Shown: positions 1 to 8,457 of the stretch, in pieces
Position numbering within the stretch: the first letter of the stretch is position 1
Layout: each line of letters begins with the position of its first letter
Assembly (NCBI GenBank): GCA_023423535.1
Contig: JAFAFL010000080.1
Span: 16,515-80,514 of the forward strand
Length of the DNA: 64,000 nucleotides
Reading direction: 5' to 3'
Origin: Pseudomonadota bacterium
GTDB taxonomy: Bacteria > Myxococcota > Myxococcia > Myxococcales > Myxococcaceae
Notes under the pieces: generated by a model
Told to the model about the DNA's origin: nothing
The model's database searches: none
Seen by the model: the letters and a program-made list of their open reading frames with translations, nothing else
Made by a program: the position numbers and the translations under genes

Positions 1-101
1 ACGTCACCGCGCGGTTCCGGCCGGCCTACAACCTCCTCGTGCTGGCGAGGCCCGCCGAAGACGGCCCCGACGAACGGGCGCGCGCGCGGGAGGCGGCATG
101 A
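1..101 (+). CDS. C-terminal end of an unidentified protein (partial)
   Basis: An open frame enters from the left edge (codons from base 3) and stops at TGA 99-101. The visible end, about 32 residues, contains YNLLVLARPAED followed by an Arg/Ala/Glu-rich tail. Third codon positions are almost all G or C, as in the real genes here. The stop overlaps the next start as ATGA, so the two genes are probably co-transcribed and translationally coupled. The ending faintly resembles the last beta strand of class I methyltransferases, but too little is visible to assign a function. Confidence 0.6.
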   Translation, partial: VTARFRPAYNLLVLARPAEDGPDERARAREAA

Positions 102-1423
102 ACGCGAACCCGCACGGCGCGGTCGTCCCGGTGGCAGAGCCGCTCCTCCGAGAGGGCGTTCTCGAGGCGCCGCACAACCGCGTCGTCCCCCGCGGCCCGA
201 ACCCCTTCGGCGAGGGCGAAGGCAAGGGCGCGCGCGAGGCGCGACGTGCGCCGCCCGCGCGGATGGAGCGTCACCTCGCCGCGCTGCTGCCGATCGGGAG
301 CGACGATGCGCTCGACGAGGTTCGACTGCAGGAACTGGCGGAGAACGCGAGCGAGCCCAATCCCCTCTTCGAGCCGTGGCTGGCGCTGCCGCTTCTGGGC
401 GGCCGCACCGACGTCGTGGCGGTGCAGGTCTGGGGCTGCGACGCGGGCGGGGCGCGCCGTCTGGATGGCCTGCTGCTCCTCGAGCGCAAGCGGGTGGCGA
501 GGCGGCTCGAGTACCTGCGCACCTGGGGACACCTGCTCGTCCCGGTCGGCGTTCCGCTGGTGCGCGCCGGCGTCGAACAGGAGGTGGCAGACGCGCTGCT
601 GGGCCTCGTGGAGACGCAGGCGCTGCCCTTGCTGAGGCTCGACCGCGTCCCGGCCGACGGGCCCTTTCACCGCGCGCTGGTGCACGCATGCTGGCTGCGC
701 GAGTGGCCGCTGCACCTCGTGGACTCGCAGACGCGCGCGCTCTTCCGTCCGCTGGGTGATGCGGCGGCGTTCACCCAGGAGGTGCTCTCCGGGAAGCGGC
801 GCCGCGAGCTGCGCAAGGCGCTGGAGCGGCTGGAGTCTCTGGGGACGGTGCGGTTCACGCGGCTCGAGTCCGGCGACGCGGGGGCCGTCTCGGCGTGGGC
901 GAGAGCGTACGCGCAGCTCGAGCGCCAGGGGTGGAAGGGCGAAGAGGGCGTCGCGGTGGGCGGCGCGGAGCTCGATGCGGCGCAGTTCGAACGCATCCTT
1001 CGCGGCGCGCTGATGCGCGACCGGCTCCACTTTCTCGCGCTGGAGTTCGACGGCCGGCCGGTGGCGATGAACGTGGCGGTGCTCGCGGGTGACGGCGGCT
1101 ACGGGCTGAAGACGACCTACGACGAGTCGCTCGCGCGCTTCATGCCCGGCGTGCAGCTCTACCTCCACCAGCTCGAGCTGTTGCACCAGACGGCGGGGCT
1201 GCGATGGATGGACTCCTGCGCGTCGCCGGACCGGCAGCTGATGAACCAGCTCTGGCCGGAGCGCCGCGAGCTGCACTCGCTCGTCGTCGCCGCGGACCGG
1301 CCGCTCGCCTCCGCCATCGCCGCGTCGCTGCCGCTGACGCGGTGGGCAAAGCGGTGGCTCGTCGATCGCGCGCCGCCCCGAGCGAAGCTGCGCCGCGCAC
1401 AGGCTCGGGCAGAGGCGCCGTGA
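98..1423 (+). CDS. GNAT-type acetyltransferase, BioF2/CelD-like
   Basis: This 441-residue protein has no signal peptide or membrane segment. The C-terminal half (about residues 230-400) looks like the BioF2-like or FemAB-type GNAT fold. It contains a basic helix KRRRELRKALERLE, then AYAQLERQGWKG, then a strand LHFLALEFDGRPVAMNVAVL and GYGLKTTYDES. These match the way this family transfers acyl or aminoacyl groups, often in cell-envelope or polysaccharide pathways. The substrate cannot be read from the sequence. The N-terminal 60 residues are Arg/Pro-rich and poorly conserved in style. ATG 98 overlaps the previous stop (ATGA), which supports this start. The gene converges on the lipoprotein gene that ends at 1425. 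Confidence 0.75.
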   Translation: MNANPHGAVVPVAEPLLREGVLEAPHNRVVPRGPNPFGEGEGKGAREARRAPPARMERHLAALLPIGSDDALDEVRLQELAENASEPNPLFEPWLALPLLGGRTDVVAVQVWGCDAGGARRLDGLLLLERKRVARRLEYLRTWGHLLVPVGVPLVRAGVEQEVADALLGLVETQALPLLRLDRVPADGPFHRALVHACWLREWPLHLVDSQTRALFRPLGDAAAFTQEVLSGKRRRELRKALERLESLGTVRFTRLESGDAGAVSAWARAYAQLERQGWKGEEGVAVGGAELDAAQFERILRGALMRDRLHFLALEFDGRPVAMNVAVLAGDGGYGLKTTYDESLARFMPGVQLYLHQLELLHQTAGLRWMDSCASPDRQLMNQLWPERRELHSLVVAADRPLASAIAASLPLTRWAKRWLVDRAPPRAKLRRAQARAEAP

Positions 1424-1424
1424 G

Positions 1425-3617
1425 CTACGGCAGGAGGTCCTCGCGGCGCCCGGTGCCTGCTCCGTTCGGGCGGGGCCAGTGCGTGCGCAGCAGCGGGATG
1501 CCGGCGAGGTCGTAGGCCTCGAGCCGCAGCCGCCCGCCGCGCGAGACGAGCGCGTAGAGCACCGCGCCCTCGAACAGCGCGCCCTCCACCTCCGGTCCTC
1601 CCTCGAGCTCGCAGAGCAAGGCGCGGCCACCGGGGAGGAAGAGCTGCAGGTCGGTGCGGTGTCCGGTGAGCGGCGTGGCCTCGGTCAGCGTGAGCACGCC
1701 CCCGGGCAGCGGAGAGGCGGTGAGCGCCGCTTCGATGAGGCGGCCCTCCACGCTGCCGGGGAGCACCGGCGCCTCCCACCCTTCGGCGTTCTCCTGGATC
1801 GGCGTGGCGCGCAGCAGCGTCGTCTGCAGCTCGGGGAGGCAGACCTGCGGCGCGGGCGCCTCGCAGGCGCGGAAGAAGGCATAGACGCTCTCGCCGTCCG
1901 TCAGCGCCTCGAAGTCGAGCGGGAGCTCACCGCTGCCCGGCGCGCTGGAATCGATGAGCTCGGTCACGCCGCCATCGGTGGCGACGACCGCGCGTCCACC
2001 CACCGCCGCGCCCTCGCCTCGAAGCACTGCCGAGAGCGCGCCGCCGTCGAAGTCGCCGAAGACGGTGGGCTCCAGCGTCACCGCGCCGAGGCCCGGGGTG
2101 GCGCTCTTCGAGAAGACGGGCTCCAGCGGCGCGAACCTCACCAGTGGACCGCCGCTGCCGTGCAGCCAGAGCGCGCCGCGGTCGGTGGAGAGGCCCGGGC
2201 CGCTCGCCGCCAGCGCGAGGGTGCTGCCGTGCCGCGCATCCTCCACCCGCTCCGCCCGGCCGATGCCGCCGTCCTCGAGGAGTCGCAGCAGCGCCACCCC
2301 ACGCGCGACCGGTGCGCCGGTGCCGTTCGCTTCAGCAAAGGACGCGGCCGCCCACACGCCCCCGTCGCGCTGCAGCGCCACCGAGCCCCGGGGCAGCACC
2401 GCGGCGCTTCCGGCAGGTGCAAAGGGCACGCTCTCCAGCGGCAGCGACCATGCCCGCGCGCCGTTGGAGGTGAGCAGCGCGGTCAGCTCGCGCGCATTCG
2501 ACACGAGCACGCCGCCGGAGGACGCGCCGTGCAGCACCGTCTCGCCCGGGCCCGCATCGAGCGGCGACTCGAAGCGCAGGAACCCGTTGGGCGTGTAGGA
2601 GAGTACGGAGCAGCCGCCGTCCTGCGACTGCAGCCCACAGGCGTCGAAGTACACGTTGCCGGCGAGCGCGCGCAGTCGACCCGGCTGTCGCGCGGGCTCG
2701 GTCACGGTGTCTCCGAGCGGCACGCTCCAGAGGGGAATCATCGGCCCTGCGTCCGGCTGCACGCACGCGCCCGCGTTGCAGCGGCTGACGTCCGCGCAGG
2801 GCGTGCGGGGCGCACAGACCGTGCCATCCGGCGTGGGAACTTTGGTGCAGGCGCCCGAAGAGCAGAGGCTCACCGAGGTGCAGTCCGCCGGGCCGCAGAG
2901 CACTCCGTCCTCAACAGGGGCAATGCCGCAGCCGGTCAGCGGCTCGCAGGTCGCGCGCTCGCAGAGATTCTCCGAGTCGGGGCACTCGGAGGTGATGTCC
3001 GTGTTCACGCAGCCGGCCTGTGGCGAGCAGGCGTCGCGGGTGCAGAGGTTCCCGTCGTCGCAGCTGCGCGGCGTTCCCACGCACGCGCCGGCGCGGCACT
3101 GGCCGTTCTCCAGGCAGAGGTTCTCCGGCGGGCAGGCGCTTCCCTCGGGCGCGGCGCCTTCAACGCAGGACTCCGACTGGAGATCGAAGCGCGACTCGCG
3201 GCAGACCGCGGAGGGCACACACGGGAGCGGCCGCACCCCGCGTCCACGGAGCGTGACCTCGAAGGTCTCGCCGCGCGCGGTCAGCCGGAGCAGCCCTTCG
3301 GCCTCACCTTCGGGCGCGGTGAAGGTCACGCCAAAGGTCGAGACTCCGCCGCCGGGCACCAGCACCGTCTGCGGCGCGCGGAAGGGGCCGGTCGTCTCCA
3401 GCTCCACCAGCACCTCCACCCGCCCGGTGCCGAGCAGCTCGAGCTGCCGTGTCACCTCCGCGCCCTCCAGCGTCTTGCCGAAGTCGAGCTCGCGCGTGTC
3501 GGTGCGGAAGCCCGCGGTGGTGCTGCCCACGCCGCCGCCGCCGCAGTCACAGCCGGCCAACGCGGTAACGATCGTCAGCGCCAGCAGCAGCGCCTTCGTC
3601 CTGCCGGGCCCGCTCAC
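1425..3617 (-). CDS. Large cysteine-rich lipoprotein with Ig-like N-terminal domain
   Basis: The 730-residue product starts at GTG 3617, which overlaps the stop of the DedA gene (GTGA), so the two genes are coupled. The first 23 residues form a lipoprotein signal ending in ALAGC, with Cys23 as the lipidated residue. Next comes a domain of about 100 residues resembling ASPM/HYDIN-type Ig-like repeats (LDFGKTLEGAEVTRQLEL). A block at about residues 120-260 has regular Cys pairs (CDDGNLCTRDAC and similar), as in many myxobacterial surface proteins. The remaining 450 residues have short repeated strands with DGG turns, suggesting a beta propeller. The function is unknown; it is probably exposed on the outer membrane. 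The longer open frame reaching 4190 is DedA antisense-phase overlap and not coding. Confidence 0.8.
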   Translation of the reverse strand: MSGPGRTKALLLALTIVTALAGCDCGGGGVGSTTAGFRTDTRELDFGKTLEGAEVTRQLELLGTGRVEVLVELETTGPFRAPQTVLVPGGGVSTFGVTFTAPEGEAEGLLRLTARGETFEVTLRGRGVRPLPCVPSAVCRESRFDLQSESCVEGAAPEGSACPPENLCLENGQCRAGACVGTPRSCDDGNLCTRDACSPQAGCVNTDITSECPDSENLCERATCEPLTGCGIAPVEDGVLCGPADCTSVSLCSSGACTKVPTPDGTVCAPRTPCADVSRCNAGACVQPDAGPMIPLWSVPLGDTVTEPARQPGRLRALAGNVYFDACGLQSQDGGCSVLSYTPNGFLRFESPLDAGPGETVLHGASSGGVLVSNARELTALLTSNGARAWSLPLESVPFAPAGSAAVLPRGSVALQRDGGVWAAASFAEANGTGAPVARGVALLRLLEDGGIGRAERVEDARHGSTLALAASGPGLSTDRGALWLHGSGGPLVRFAPLEPVFSKSATPGLGAVTLEPTVFGDFDGGALSAVLRGEGAAVGGRAVVATDGGVTELIDSSAPGSGELPLDFEALTDGESVYAFFRACEAPAPQVCLPELQTTLLRATPIQENAEGWEAPVLPGSVEGRLIEAALTASPLPGGVLTLTEATPLTGHRTDLQLFLPGGRALLCELEGGPEVEGALFEGAVLYALVSRGGRLRLEAYDLAGIPLLRTHWPRPNGAGTGRREDLLP

Positions 3618-4216
3618 GGCAGCCTCTCCAACGACCGCCGCGAGCGCACGAAGCGCATCGTCAGCTTCGCCAGCACCGCGATCATCACGACCGCGATCAC
3701 CGCCACCGCCGCGCGGTTGTAGTCGCGCAGGAAGCGCTCGAGCCGCTCCGCGTTGCCGCCGAGCGCGACGCCCAACGAGAGGATGAGCGCGTTCCAGAGC
3801 AGCGCGGAGAAGGCGCCCCACACCATCACCTTTGCGAACGGCATCCGCGAGGCGCCGGCCACGAGGAAGAGCGGGCCTCGCACGCCGGGCATGAACCGGT
3901 TGAAGGCGATGAGCCACATCCCTCGCTGCCGCATCCGTTCGCGCACCACGGGGAACTTGTGTTCGTACCGGTCCCCGAGCTTCACGCCGATCGCGTAGTT
4001 CACCGCGCAGCCGAGCACGCTGCCCGCGGTGACGGTGAGGAGCACCAGCGGCCACGAGGCGTCGCCGCGCACCGCGAACACGCCGCCGAGCAGCACCACC
4101 GAGTCGCCGGGAAAGGGCGGGAAGACGTACTCGATGAGCGCGGCGCAAAAGAGCGCGAGGTAGGCGCTCGGGCCTAAGGAGAGGAGCCACGAGTCGAGAA
4201 GCTCAACGATGGGCAT
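3614..4216 (-). CDS. DedA family membrane protein
   Basis: This 200-residue integral membrane protein has at least four hydrophobic segments. It carries the DedA/SNARE-associated signatures FPPFPGD (residues 32-38) and RFMPGVRG (107-114), with the conserved arginine and proline. DedA proteins are inner-membrane proteins linked to lipid (undecaprenyl phosphate or phospholipid) flipping and membrane homeostasis. The length is normal for the family. Its TGA stop overlaps the GTG of the downstream lipoprotein gene. Confidence 0.92.
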   Translation of the reverse strand: MPIVELLDSWLLSLGPSAYLALFCAALIEYVFPPFPGDSVVLLGGVFAVRGDASWPLVLLTVTAGSVLGCAVNYAIGVKLGDRYEHKFPVVRERMRQRGMWLIAFNRFMPGVRGPLFLVAGASRMPFAKVMVWGAFSALLWNALILSLGVALGGNAERLERFLRDYNRAAVAVIAVVMIAVLAKLTMRFVRSRRSLERLP

Positions 4217-4313
4217 GGACGCGCAGTTGTCCGAGGGAGGCCGGCCGGGACCGCGGATGCTAACGCACGGGCGCCGCGCATCATCCCTTCGTTCTCGAAC
4301 TCGTCTGCGAGTG

Positions 4314-5228
4314 TCAGCCGTCCACGATCGCGTCGATCTCCGCGCGCGCCGCTTCGGCCGACCCGCGAGGCAGCCGCCCCCACTTCTCCAGCCGCTCCAC
4401 GAGGCGCACGCTGCGTGCGCGCAGGGTCTTCGAACCGCTCCCCGGCAGCCACTTGCGCGGCGCGGGCAACATCGACGCGAGCACCGCGCCCTGGGCCACG
4501 CTCAGCTCGGAGGCGGCGACGCCGAAGTGCGCGCGCGAGGCGGCCTCGATGCCGTAGATGCCCTCGCCCCACTCCGCGACGTTGAGGTACAGCTCGAGGA
4601 TCCGGTTCTTGTCCAACGCGGTCTCCAGCCTGCGCGCGAGGATGAGCTCTTTCGCCTTCCGCCACAGGCTGCGGTCGCCGGAGAGCCAGAGGTTCTTCGC
4701 GAGTTGCTGCGTGAGCGTGGACGCGCCCCGCCCGAGCCGCTTCTGCTCCCACGCCTCGTTCAGCGCCTTCTTCGTCTCGTGCAGGTCGAGCCCTTCGTGG
4801 TCGAAGAATCGGTCGTCCTCCGACGCGACCACCGCCTCCACCGCGTGCGGCGCCACCTGCGACAGGCGCACCCAACGCTGCTGACGGCGCGCGCGCGCTC
4901 CCCTCTCCTTCGCCTCCTCCGCCCGCGCGTCGATCAGCGCGGTGCTCTTCGGGTTCTGCGTCGCGAGGGGGCGGACGTCGGGCAGCGTTCCGTACGCGTG
5001 GCCCGCCCACACGCAGAGCCCGAGGAAGAGCGCGAAGACGACCTTCGGCCACAGCGACGCGGTCAGCCCCCCACCGGCGGCTCGTGAAGCGCGTGAGGCA
5101 CGTGCGGCGCGCGGCGGTCGGGGAGAGCGGGACGAGGAGGCTCGAGGAGCGCGAGCGGCGGCGCGGGGCATCGGGCGCGCATCTACACGTGCACGTGGAG
5201 GCCGCGTCCACTTTTCGCGCTCGCTCAC
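4314..5228 (-). CDS. mtgA: Monofunctional peptidoglycan glycosyltransferase (GT51)
   Basis: The 304-residue protein polymerises lipid II into glycan strands at the inner membrane. All GT51 blocks are present in order: EDDRFFDHEG (about 137-146, with the catalytic Glu), GASTLTQQLAKNLWLS (168-183), RKAKELILARRLE (190-202) and KNRILELYLNVAEWG (208-222). No transpeptidase domain follows, so it is the monofunctional type. A single membrane anchor spans about residues 61-79. The 60 residues before it are very Arg/Ser/Pro-rich and longer than usual. The start used is GTG 5228; an internal ATG at 5171 would shorten this basic tail. It is separated by 97 bases from the downstream dedA gene. Confidence 0.9.
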   Translation of the reverse strand: MSEREKWTRPPRARVDARPMPRAAARAPRASSSRSPRPPRAARASRASRAAGGGLTASLWPKVVFALFLGLCVWAGHAYGTLPDVRPLATQNPKSTALIDARAEEAKERGARARRQQRWVRLSQVAPHAVEAVVASEDDRFFDHEGLDLHETKKALNEAWEQKRLGRGASTLTQQLAKNLWLSGDRSLWRKAKELILARRLETALDKNRILELYLNVAEWGEGIYGIEAASRAHFGVAASELSVAQGAVLASMLPAPRKWLPGSGSKTLRARSVRLVERLEKWGRLPRGSAEAARAEIDAIVDG

Positions 5229-5370
5229 CTGACTGCTCTGCGGACGTGCGGGTCTCCTGACCCGTCCAGAAGTTGTCCCACCCGTGCGGGCACCTCACCT
5301 CATGGAGAGACGAACCCTCTTTTCCAGCGACCGCGCAGCCGCGCCTTCGCGCCACGCAAGGAGCCGACGC

Positions 5371-6525
5371 ATGCGAGCAATGACGTACCAGGGGCCCTAC
5401 AAGCTCCGGGTGGAGAACAAGCCGGACCCGAAGATCGAGCACCCGCTCGACGCGGTGCTGAAGGTCACGCGCGCGGCGATCTGCGGCTCGGACCTGCACA
5501 TCTTCCACGGCTTCCTCCCCGACACACGCGTGGGCCACACCTTCGGCCACGAGTTCACCGGCGTCGTCGAGGAGGTGGGCAAGGGCGTGCAGAATCTCAA
5601 GCCCGGTGACCGCGTCGTCGTCCCCTTCCCCATCGCGTGTGGCGGCTGCTTCTTCTGCTCGCGAGGACTCTTCGCCAACTGCGAGAACGCGAACCCGTCG
5701 AGCGACATCGCCACCGGCGTCTTCGGCTACTCGCACACCACCGGCGGCTACGACGGCGGCCAGGCCCAGTACGTGCGCGTGCCCTACGCCAACGTGGGGC
5801 CGATGAAGATCCCCGACGACATGAGCGAGGAGGAGGTGCTCTGCCTCGCCGACATCTTCCCCACCGGCTACCAGGGCGCGGAGATGGCGCAGATCGAACC
5901 GGGCGACACGGTGGTCGTCTTTGGCTGCGGTCCGGTGGGCCTCTTCGCCATGCGCAGCGCGTGGTTGATGGGCGCGGGCCGCGTCATCGGCGTGGACCAC
6001 GTGCCCTACCGGCTCGCGTTCGCCGAGCGCTGGGCAAAGGTCGAGACGATGAACTTCAAGGAGGTCGACGTCGTCACCGCGATCAAGGACATCACCGGCG
6101 GGCGCGGCGCGGACGCGACGATCGACGCGGTGGGGCTCGAGGCGGAGGGCGCGCCGCTGCAGTCACTGCTCGGCGTGAAGATGAAGCTGCAGGGCGGGAG
6201 CGCGGCGGCGCTGAACTTCTGCTTCCACGCCACGCGCAAGGGCGGACGCGTCTCGGTGGTGGGCGTGTACGGCCCGCCGGCGCTGGCGATGGACTTCGGC
6301 ACCGCGATGAACAAGGGCCTCACCATCCGCGCGAACCAGTGCAACGTGCACCGCTACCTGCCGCACCTGCTCGAGCGCCTGCGCGACGGCAGCGTGGACG
6401 GCAAGGGCGTCTTCACCCACAAGCTCACGCTCGACGAGATCGGCCACGGCTACCAGATCTTCTCGGACAAGAGCGACGGGTGCATCAAGTGCATGATCGA
6501 CCCGCACGCCACCAGCATCCACTAG
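5371..6525 (+). CDS. Zinc-dependent alcohol dehydrogenase, formaldehyde dehydrogenase-like
   Basis: This is a 384-residue MDR-superfamily enzyme. The catalytic zinc ligands Cys38 (in AAICGSDLH) and His60/Glu61 (in FGHEFTG) are visible. The structural zinc cysteines are Cys90, 93, 96 and 104 (CGGCFFC then C). The nucleotide-binding loop is GCGPVG at 185-190. The pattern and the insertion near residues 195-290 fit the glutathione-independent formaldehyde dehydrogenase-like branch, which oxidises an alcohol or hydrated aldehyde with NAD(P). ATG 5371 is preceded by AAGGAG at good spacing; the longer frame from 5284 lacks this. The 131-residue gene that follows starts 8 bases after the stop and is very likely its operon partner. 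Confidence 0.9.
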   Translation: MRAMTYQGPYKLRVENKPDPKIEHPLDAVLKVTRAAICGSDLHIFHGFLPDTRVGHTFGHEFTGVVEEVGKGVQNLKPGDRVVVPFPIACGGCFFCSRGLFANCENANPSSDIATGVFGYSHTTGGYDGGQAQYVRVPYANVGPMKIPDDMSEEEVLCLADIFPTGYQGAEMAQIEPGDTVVVFGCGPVGLFAMRSAWLMGAGRVIGVDHVPYRLAFAERWAKVETMNFKEVDVVTAIKDITGGRGADATIDAVGLEAEGAPLQSLLGVKMKLQGGSAAALNFCFHATRKGGRVSVVGVYGPPALAMDFGTAMNKGLTIRANQCNVHRYLPHLLERLRDGSVDGKGVFTHKLTLDEIGHGYQIFSDKSDGCIKCMIDPHATSIH

Positions 6526-6533
6526 GAGGAGAG

Positions 6534-6929
6534 ATGATCGACCACGACCAGATCCCCGGCTACGGCGTCGATGCAGACCCGTCGAAGCGGCCGGGCATTC
6601 CGCAGTACCAGCGCCCGCCCCGCGCGGCCCCGTTCGCGGAGTACCCGCCGCCGCGGCAGCAGACCGAGGTGAAGCAGTTCATGCACGGGCGCCCGCACAA
6701 GGACTACCCGCCGGTTTGGGGCACCGCGCAGCCGGCGAAGGGCGTTGCAGGCGCGATGAGGAAGCTCGCGTACTCGTGGCCGGACCACTACCCGAAGCAC
6801 TGGGTGATGCTGCTCGCGGCGGATCGCGTGGACGTGCTCGAGCACCGGCTGCGGAGGGGTCTTCCAGTCCTTGCTGCCGTCGCGGGTGGCTTCCTGGTGG
6901 GGCGGGCACTCGTGAACCGGCTGCGTTGA
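6534..6929 (+). CDS. Conserved small protein, operon partner of the dehydrogenase
   Basis: This is a 131-residue hypothetical protein. ATG 6534 follows an AGGAGGAGAG ribosome site that overlaps the dehydrogenase stop. The first 75 residues are polar and rich in Pro, Tyr and Arg (GIPQYQRPPRA and similar). The middle contains WPDHYPKHWVMLLAADR. The C-terminus has a hydrophobic stretch (LPVLAAVAGGFLVGRALV) that could be one membrane segment. I do not recognise a family. Its place directly behind the dehydrogenase suggests a role in that pathway or in anchoring the enzyme to the membrane, but this is inference. Confidence 0.75.
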   Translation: MIDHDQIPGYGVDADPSKRPGIPQYQRPPRAAPFAEYPPPRQQTEVKQFMHGRPHKDYPPVWGTAQPAKGVAGAMRKLAYSWPDHYPKHWVMLLAADRVDVLEHRLRRGLPVLAAVAGGFLVGRALVNRLR

Positions 6930-6964
6930 ACCTTCGGCAGGGGTCGAACCTGACTCTGAGCCGG

Positions 6965-6983
6965 AGGTCCTGGTCCAGGACCT
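6965..6983. terminator. Perfect 19-base palindrome between convergent genes
   Basis: The arms AGGTCCTGG (6965-6973) and CCAGGACCT (6975-6983) are perfect inverted repeats around one base. As RNA this gives an 8-bp stem with a GUC loop. It lies between two convergent genes and covers the first two bases of the rlmN stop codon. No T-run follows on either side, so it is at best a weak or bidirectional terminator. Confidence 0.35.
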
Positions 6984-8064
6984 AGGAAACGACCGGTGCG
7001 GCGGGGAGGGTCATCACCTCTCCGCCGTACTGGCTGGCCTCCAGCGTGCCGCACGCCGCGCCGATGTCCTTGCCGCCCGAGTAGCGCCGCGCGATCGGCG
7101 CGCCGACGAGCTGCAGGTGGTCGCGGAAGGCCTTCAGCTCCTCGTCGGTGGGCGGGAGGTACTTCCCCGTCGGATCGGTCACGTCGATGAGATCGATCTT
7201 CACCGGCACGCCCGCGAACGCGTCGCGCAACGCCACCGCGTCCTCGAGCCCGGTGTTGAAGCCGCGGATGGCCACGTAGGCGATCATCGCGCGCTCGCGG
7301 CGCTGCACCGCGTACTGGCGGATCTCCTCCACCAATTCGCCGAAGGGGTTCGCCTCCTGCACCGGCATCACCTTCACCCGCTTCTCGGGGATGGCGCTGG
7401 TGACGCTGAACGCGAGCCGGTACGGGTGGTCCTCCTTGATGTAGCGGCGGATGGCGGGGAGCACGCCCGCGGTGGAGAAGGTGATCGACTTCGCGCCGAT
7501 GGAGAAGCCCGCCGGGTGGCAGAGGATCCGCGCCGCGCGCTCCGTCTCCTTGAAGTTGAGCAGGGGCTCGCCCATCCCCATGAAGACGACGCCGCGCACC
7601 GGACGGTCCGCCTCCTCGCGCACGTGCATCACCTGATCGAGGATCTCCCACGTCTGCAGGTTGCGCTTGAAGCCCATGCGCCCCGTCGCGCAGAAGTCGC
7701 ACGCCAGCGCACAGCCCACCTGCGACGACACGCAGACCACGTACTTCTCGTCGAAGATGGGGATCCGCACCGCCTCCACGCGACCGCCGAGCGGGCTCTC
7801 GAAGAGGTACTTCACGAAGCCGTCGCTCGCGCGCCTGCGCTCGATGACGGTCAGCCGCGGCAGCTCCGCCCTGGCCCGCAGCAGCTGGGCCACCTCACGA
7901 GGCACCTGCGGCGCCCGCGCGACCTCCTCCACCGAACCTGCGCCGTGGGCGAAGACGCGCGCAAACACCTTCAGCACCGCGGTGCGCGAAGGGTTCGCGG
8001 GCCGGAGCACCTCGGTCAGCTCCTCGAGGGAGAGGTTCTTCAGGTTCAGCTGCGGCGCGTCCAT
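6982..8064 (-). CDS. rlmN: Dual-specificity RNA methyltransferase RlmN
   Basis: This 360-residue radical-SAM enzyme methylates C2 of A2503 in 23S rRNA and A37 in some tRNAs. The 4Fe-4S motif CxxxCxxC is at Cys118, 122 and 125 (CALACDFC). The mechanistic cysteine is Cys338 in GAACGTLE. SAM-binding GMGEP is at about 163-167. The open frame extends upstream to 8148, but MDAPQLNLKNLSLEEL at ATG 8064 fits the family start. Length is typical. The gene stands alone, converging on the small dehydrogenase partner gene. Confidence 0.95.
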   Translation of the reverse strand: MDAPQLNLKNLSLEELTEVLRPANPSRTAVLKVFARVFAHGAGSVEEVARAPQVPREVAQLLRARAELPRLTVIERRRASDGFVKYLFESPLGGRVEAVRIPIFDEKYVVCVSSQVGCALACDFCATGRMGFKRNLQTWEILDQVMHVREEADRPVRGVVFMGMGEPLLNFKETERAARILCHPAGFSIGAKSITFSTAGVLPAIRRYIKEDHPYRLAFSVTSAIPEKRVKVMPVQEANPFGELVEEIRQYAVQRRERAMIAYVAIRGFNTGLEDAVALRDAFAGVPVKIDLIDVTDPTGKYLPPTDEELKAFRDHLQLVGAPIARRYSGGKDIGAACGTLEASQYGGEVMTLPAAPVVS

Positions 8065-8175
8065 GCCGCGACCTCTACCACTGCACGCGGCCTCCGCACG
8101 CATGACGCGATGAGAGCACTCACAGCGAGGGACCGGCCGGGCGCCCAATGGGCCGCACTGCCCAGCCGCTCGAGG

Positions 8176-8418
8176 CTACGACTGCGACTTCTGCAGCCGC
8201 GCGCGCAGGAACTCCTTCACCTTGCCAGCGAGCTCTTCCGGCATCTTCGCCGCCAGCGCCTTACGGCAGAGGCCGGTGGTCTCGCGGTAGGTGCGCACGA
8301 AGTCCACACATGGGGGACACCCGTTCAGGTGTTCCTCCAGGGCCTTGTGCTCCTCCTCCCCGAGCGCTCCGTCGAGGAAGTCCAACAGCGAGTGGATGGA
8401 GTCCTTGCAGCACTTCAT
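8176..8418 (-). CDS. Small soluble zinc-finger anti-sigma factor
   Basis: The 80-residue protein contains the ZAS (zf-HC2) motif: His30, Cys34 and Cys37 in HLNGCPPC, with two further cysteines at residues 3-4. It has no membrane segment, so it is of the soluble type. It starts 39 bases after the stop of the ECF sigma gene and is surely its partner. Such proteins bind and hold the sigma factor, often releasing it when thiols are oxidised or zinc is lost. The redox idea is inferred from the cysteines; the pairing comes from the gene order. Confidence 0.85.
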   Translation of the reverse strand: MKCCKDSIHSLLDFLDGALGEEEHKALEEHLNGCPPCVDFVRTYRETTGLCRKALAAKMPEELAGKVKEFLRARLQKSQS

Positions 8419-8457
8419 GCGGCGCGAATCACAACATGACGGGGAGGCTCAGCCGTT

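Noticed and set aside
3618..4190. N-terminal extension of the Cys-rich lipoprotein
   Set aside because: It overlaps DedA out of phase and lacks a signal. The GTG at 3617 directly gives a lipoprotein signal and GTGA coupling.
6930..6981. tRNA-like GGGTCGAACC near the rlmN end
   Set aside because: Only the T-loop-like piece is present; no acceptor, D or anticodon arms can be formed.
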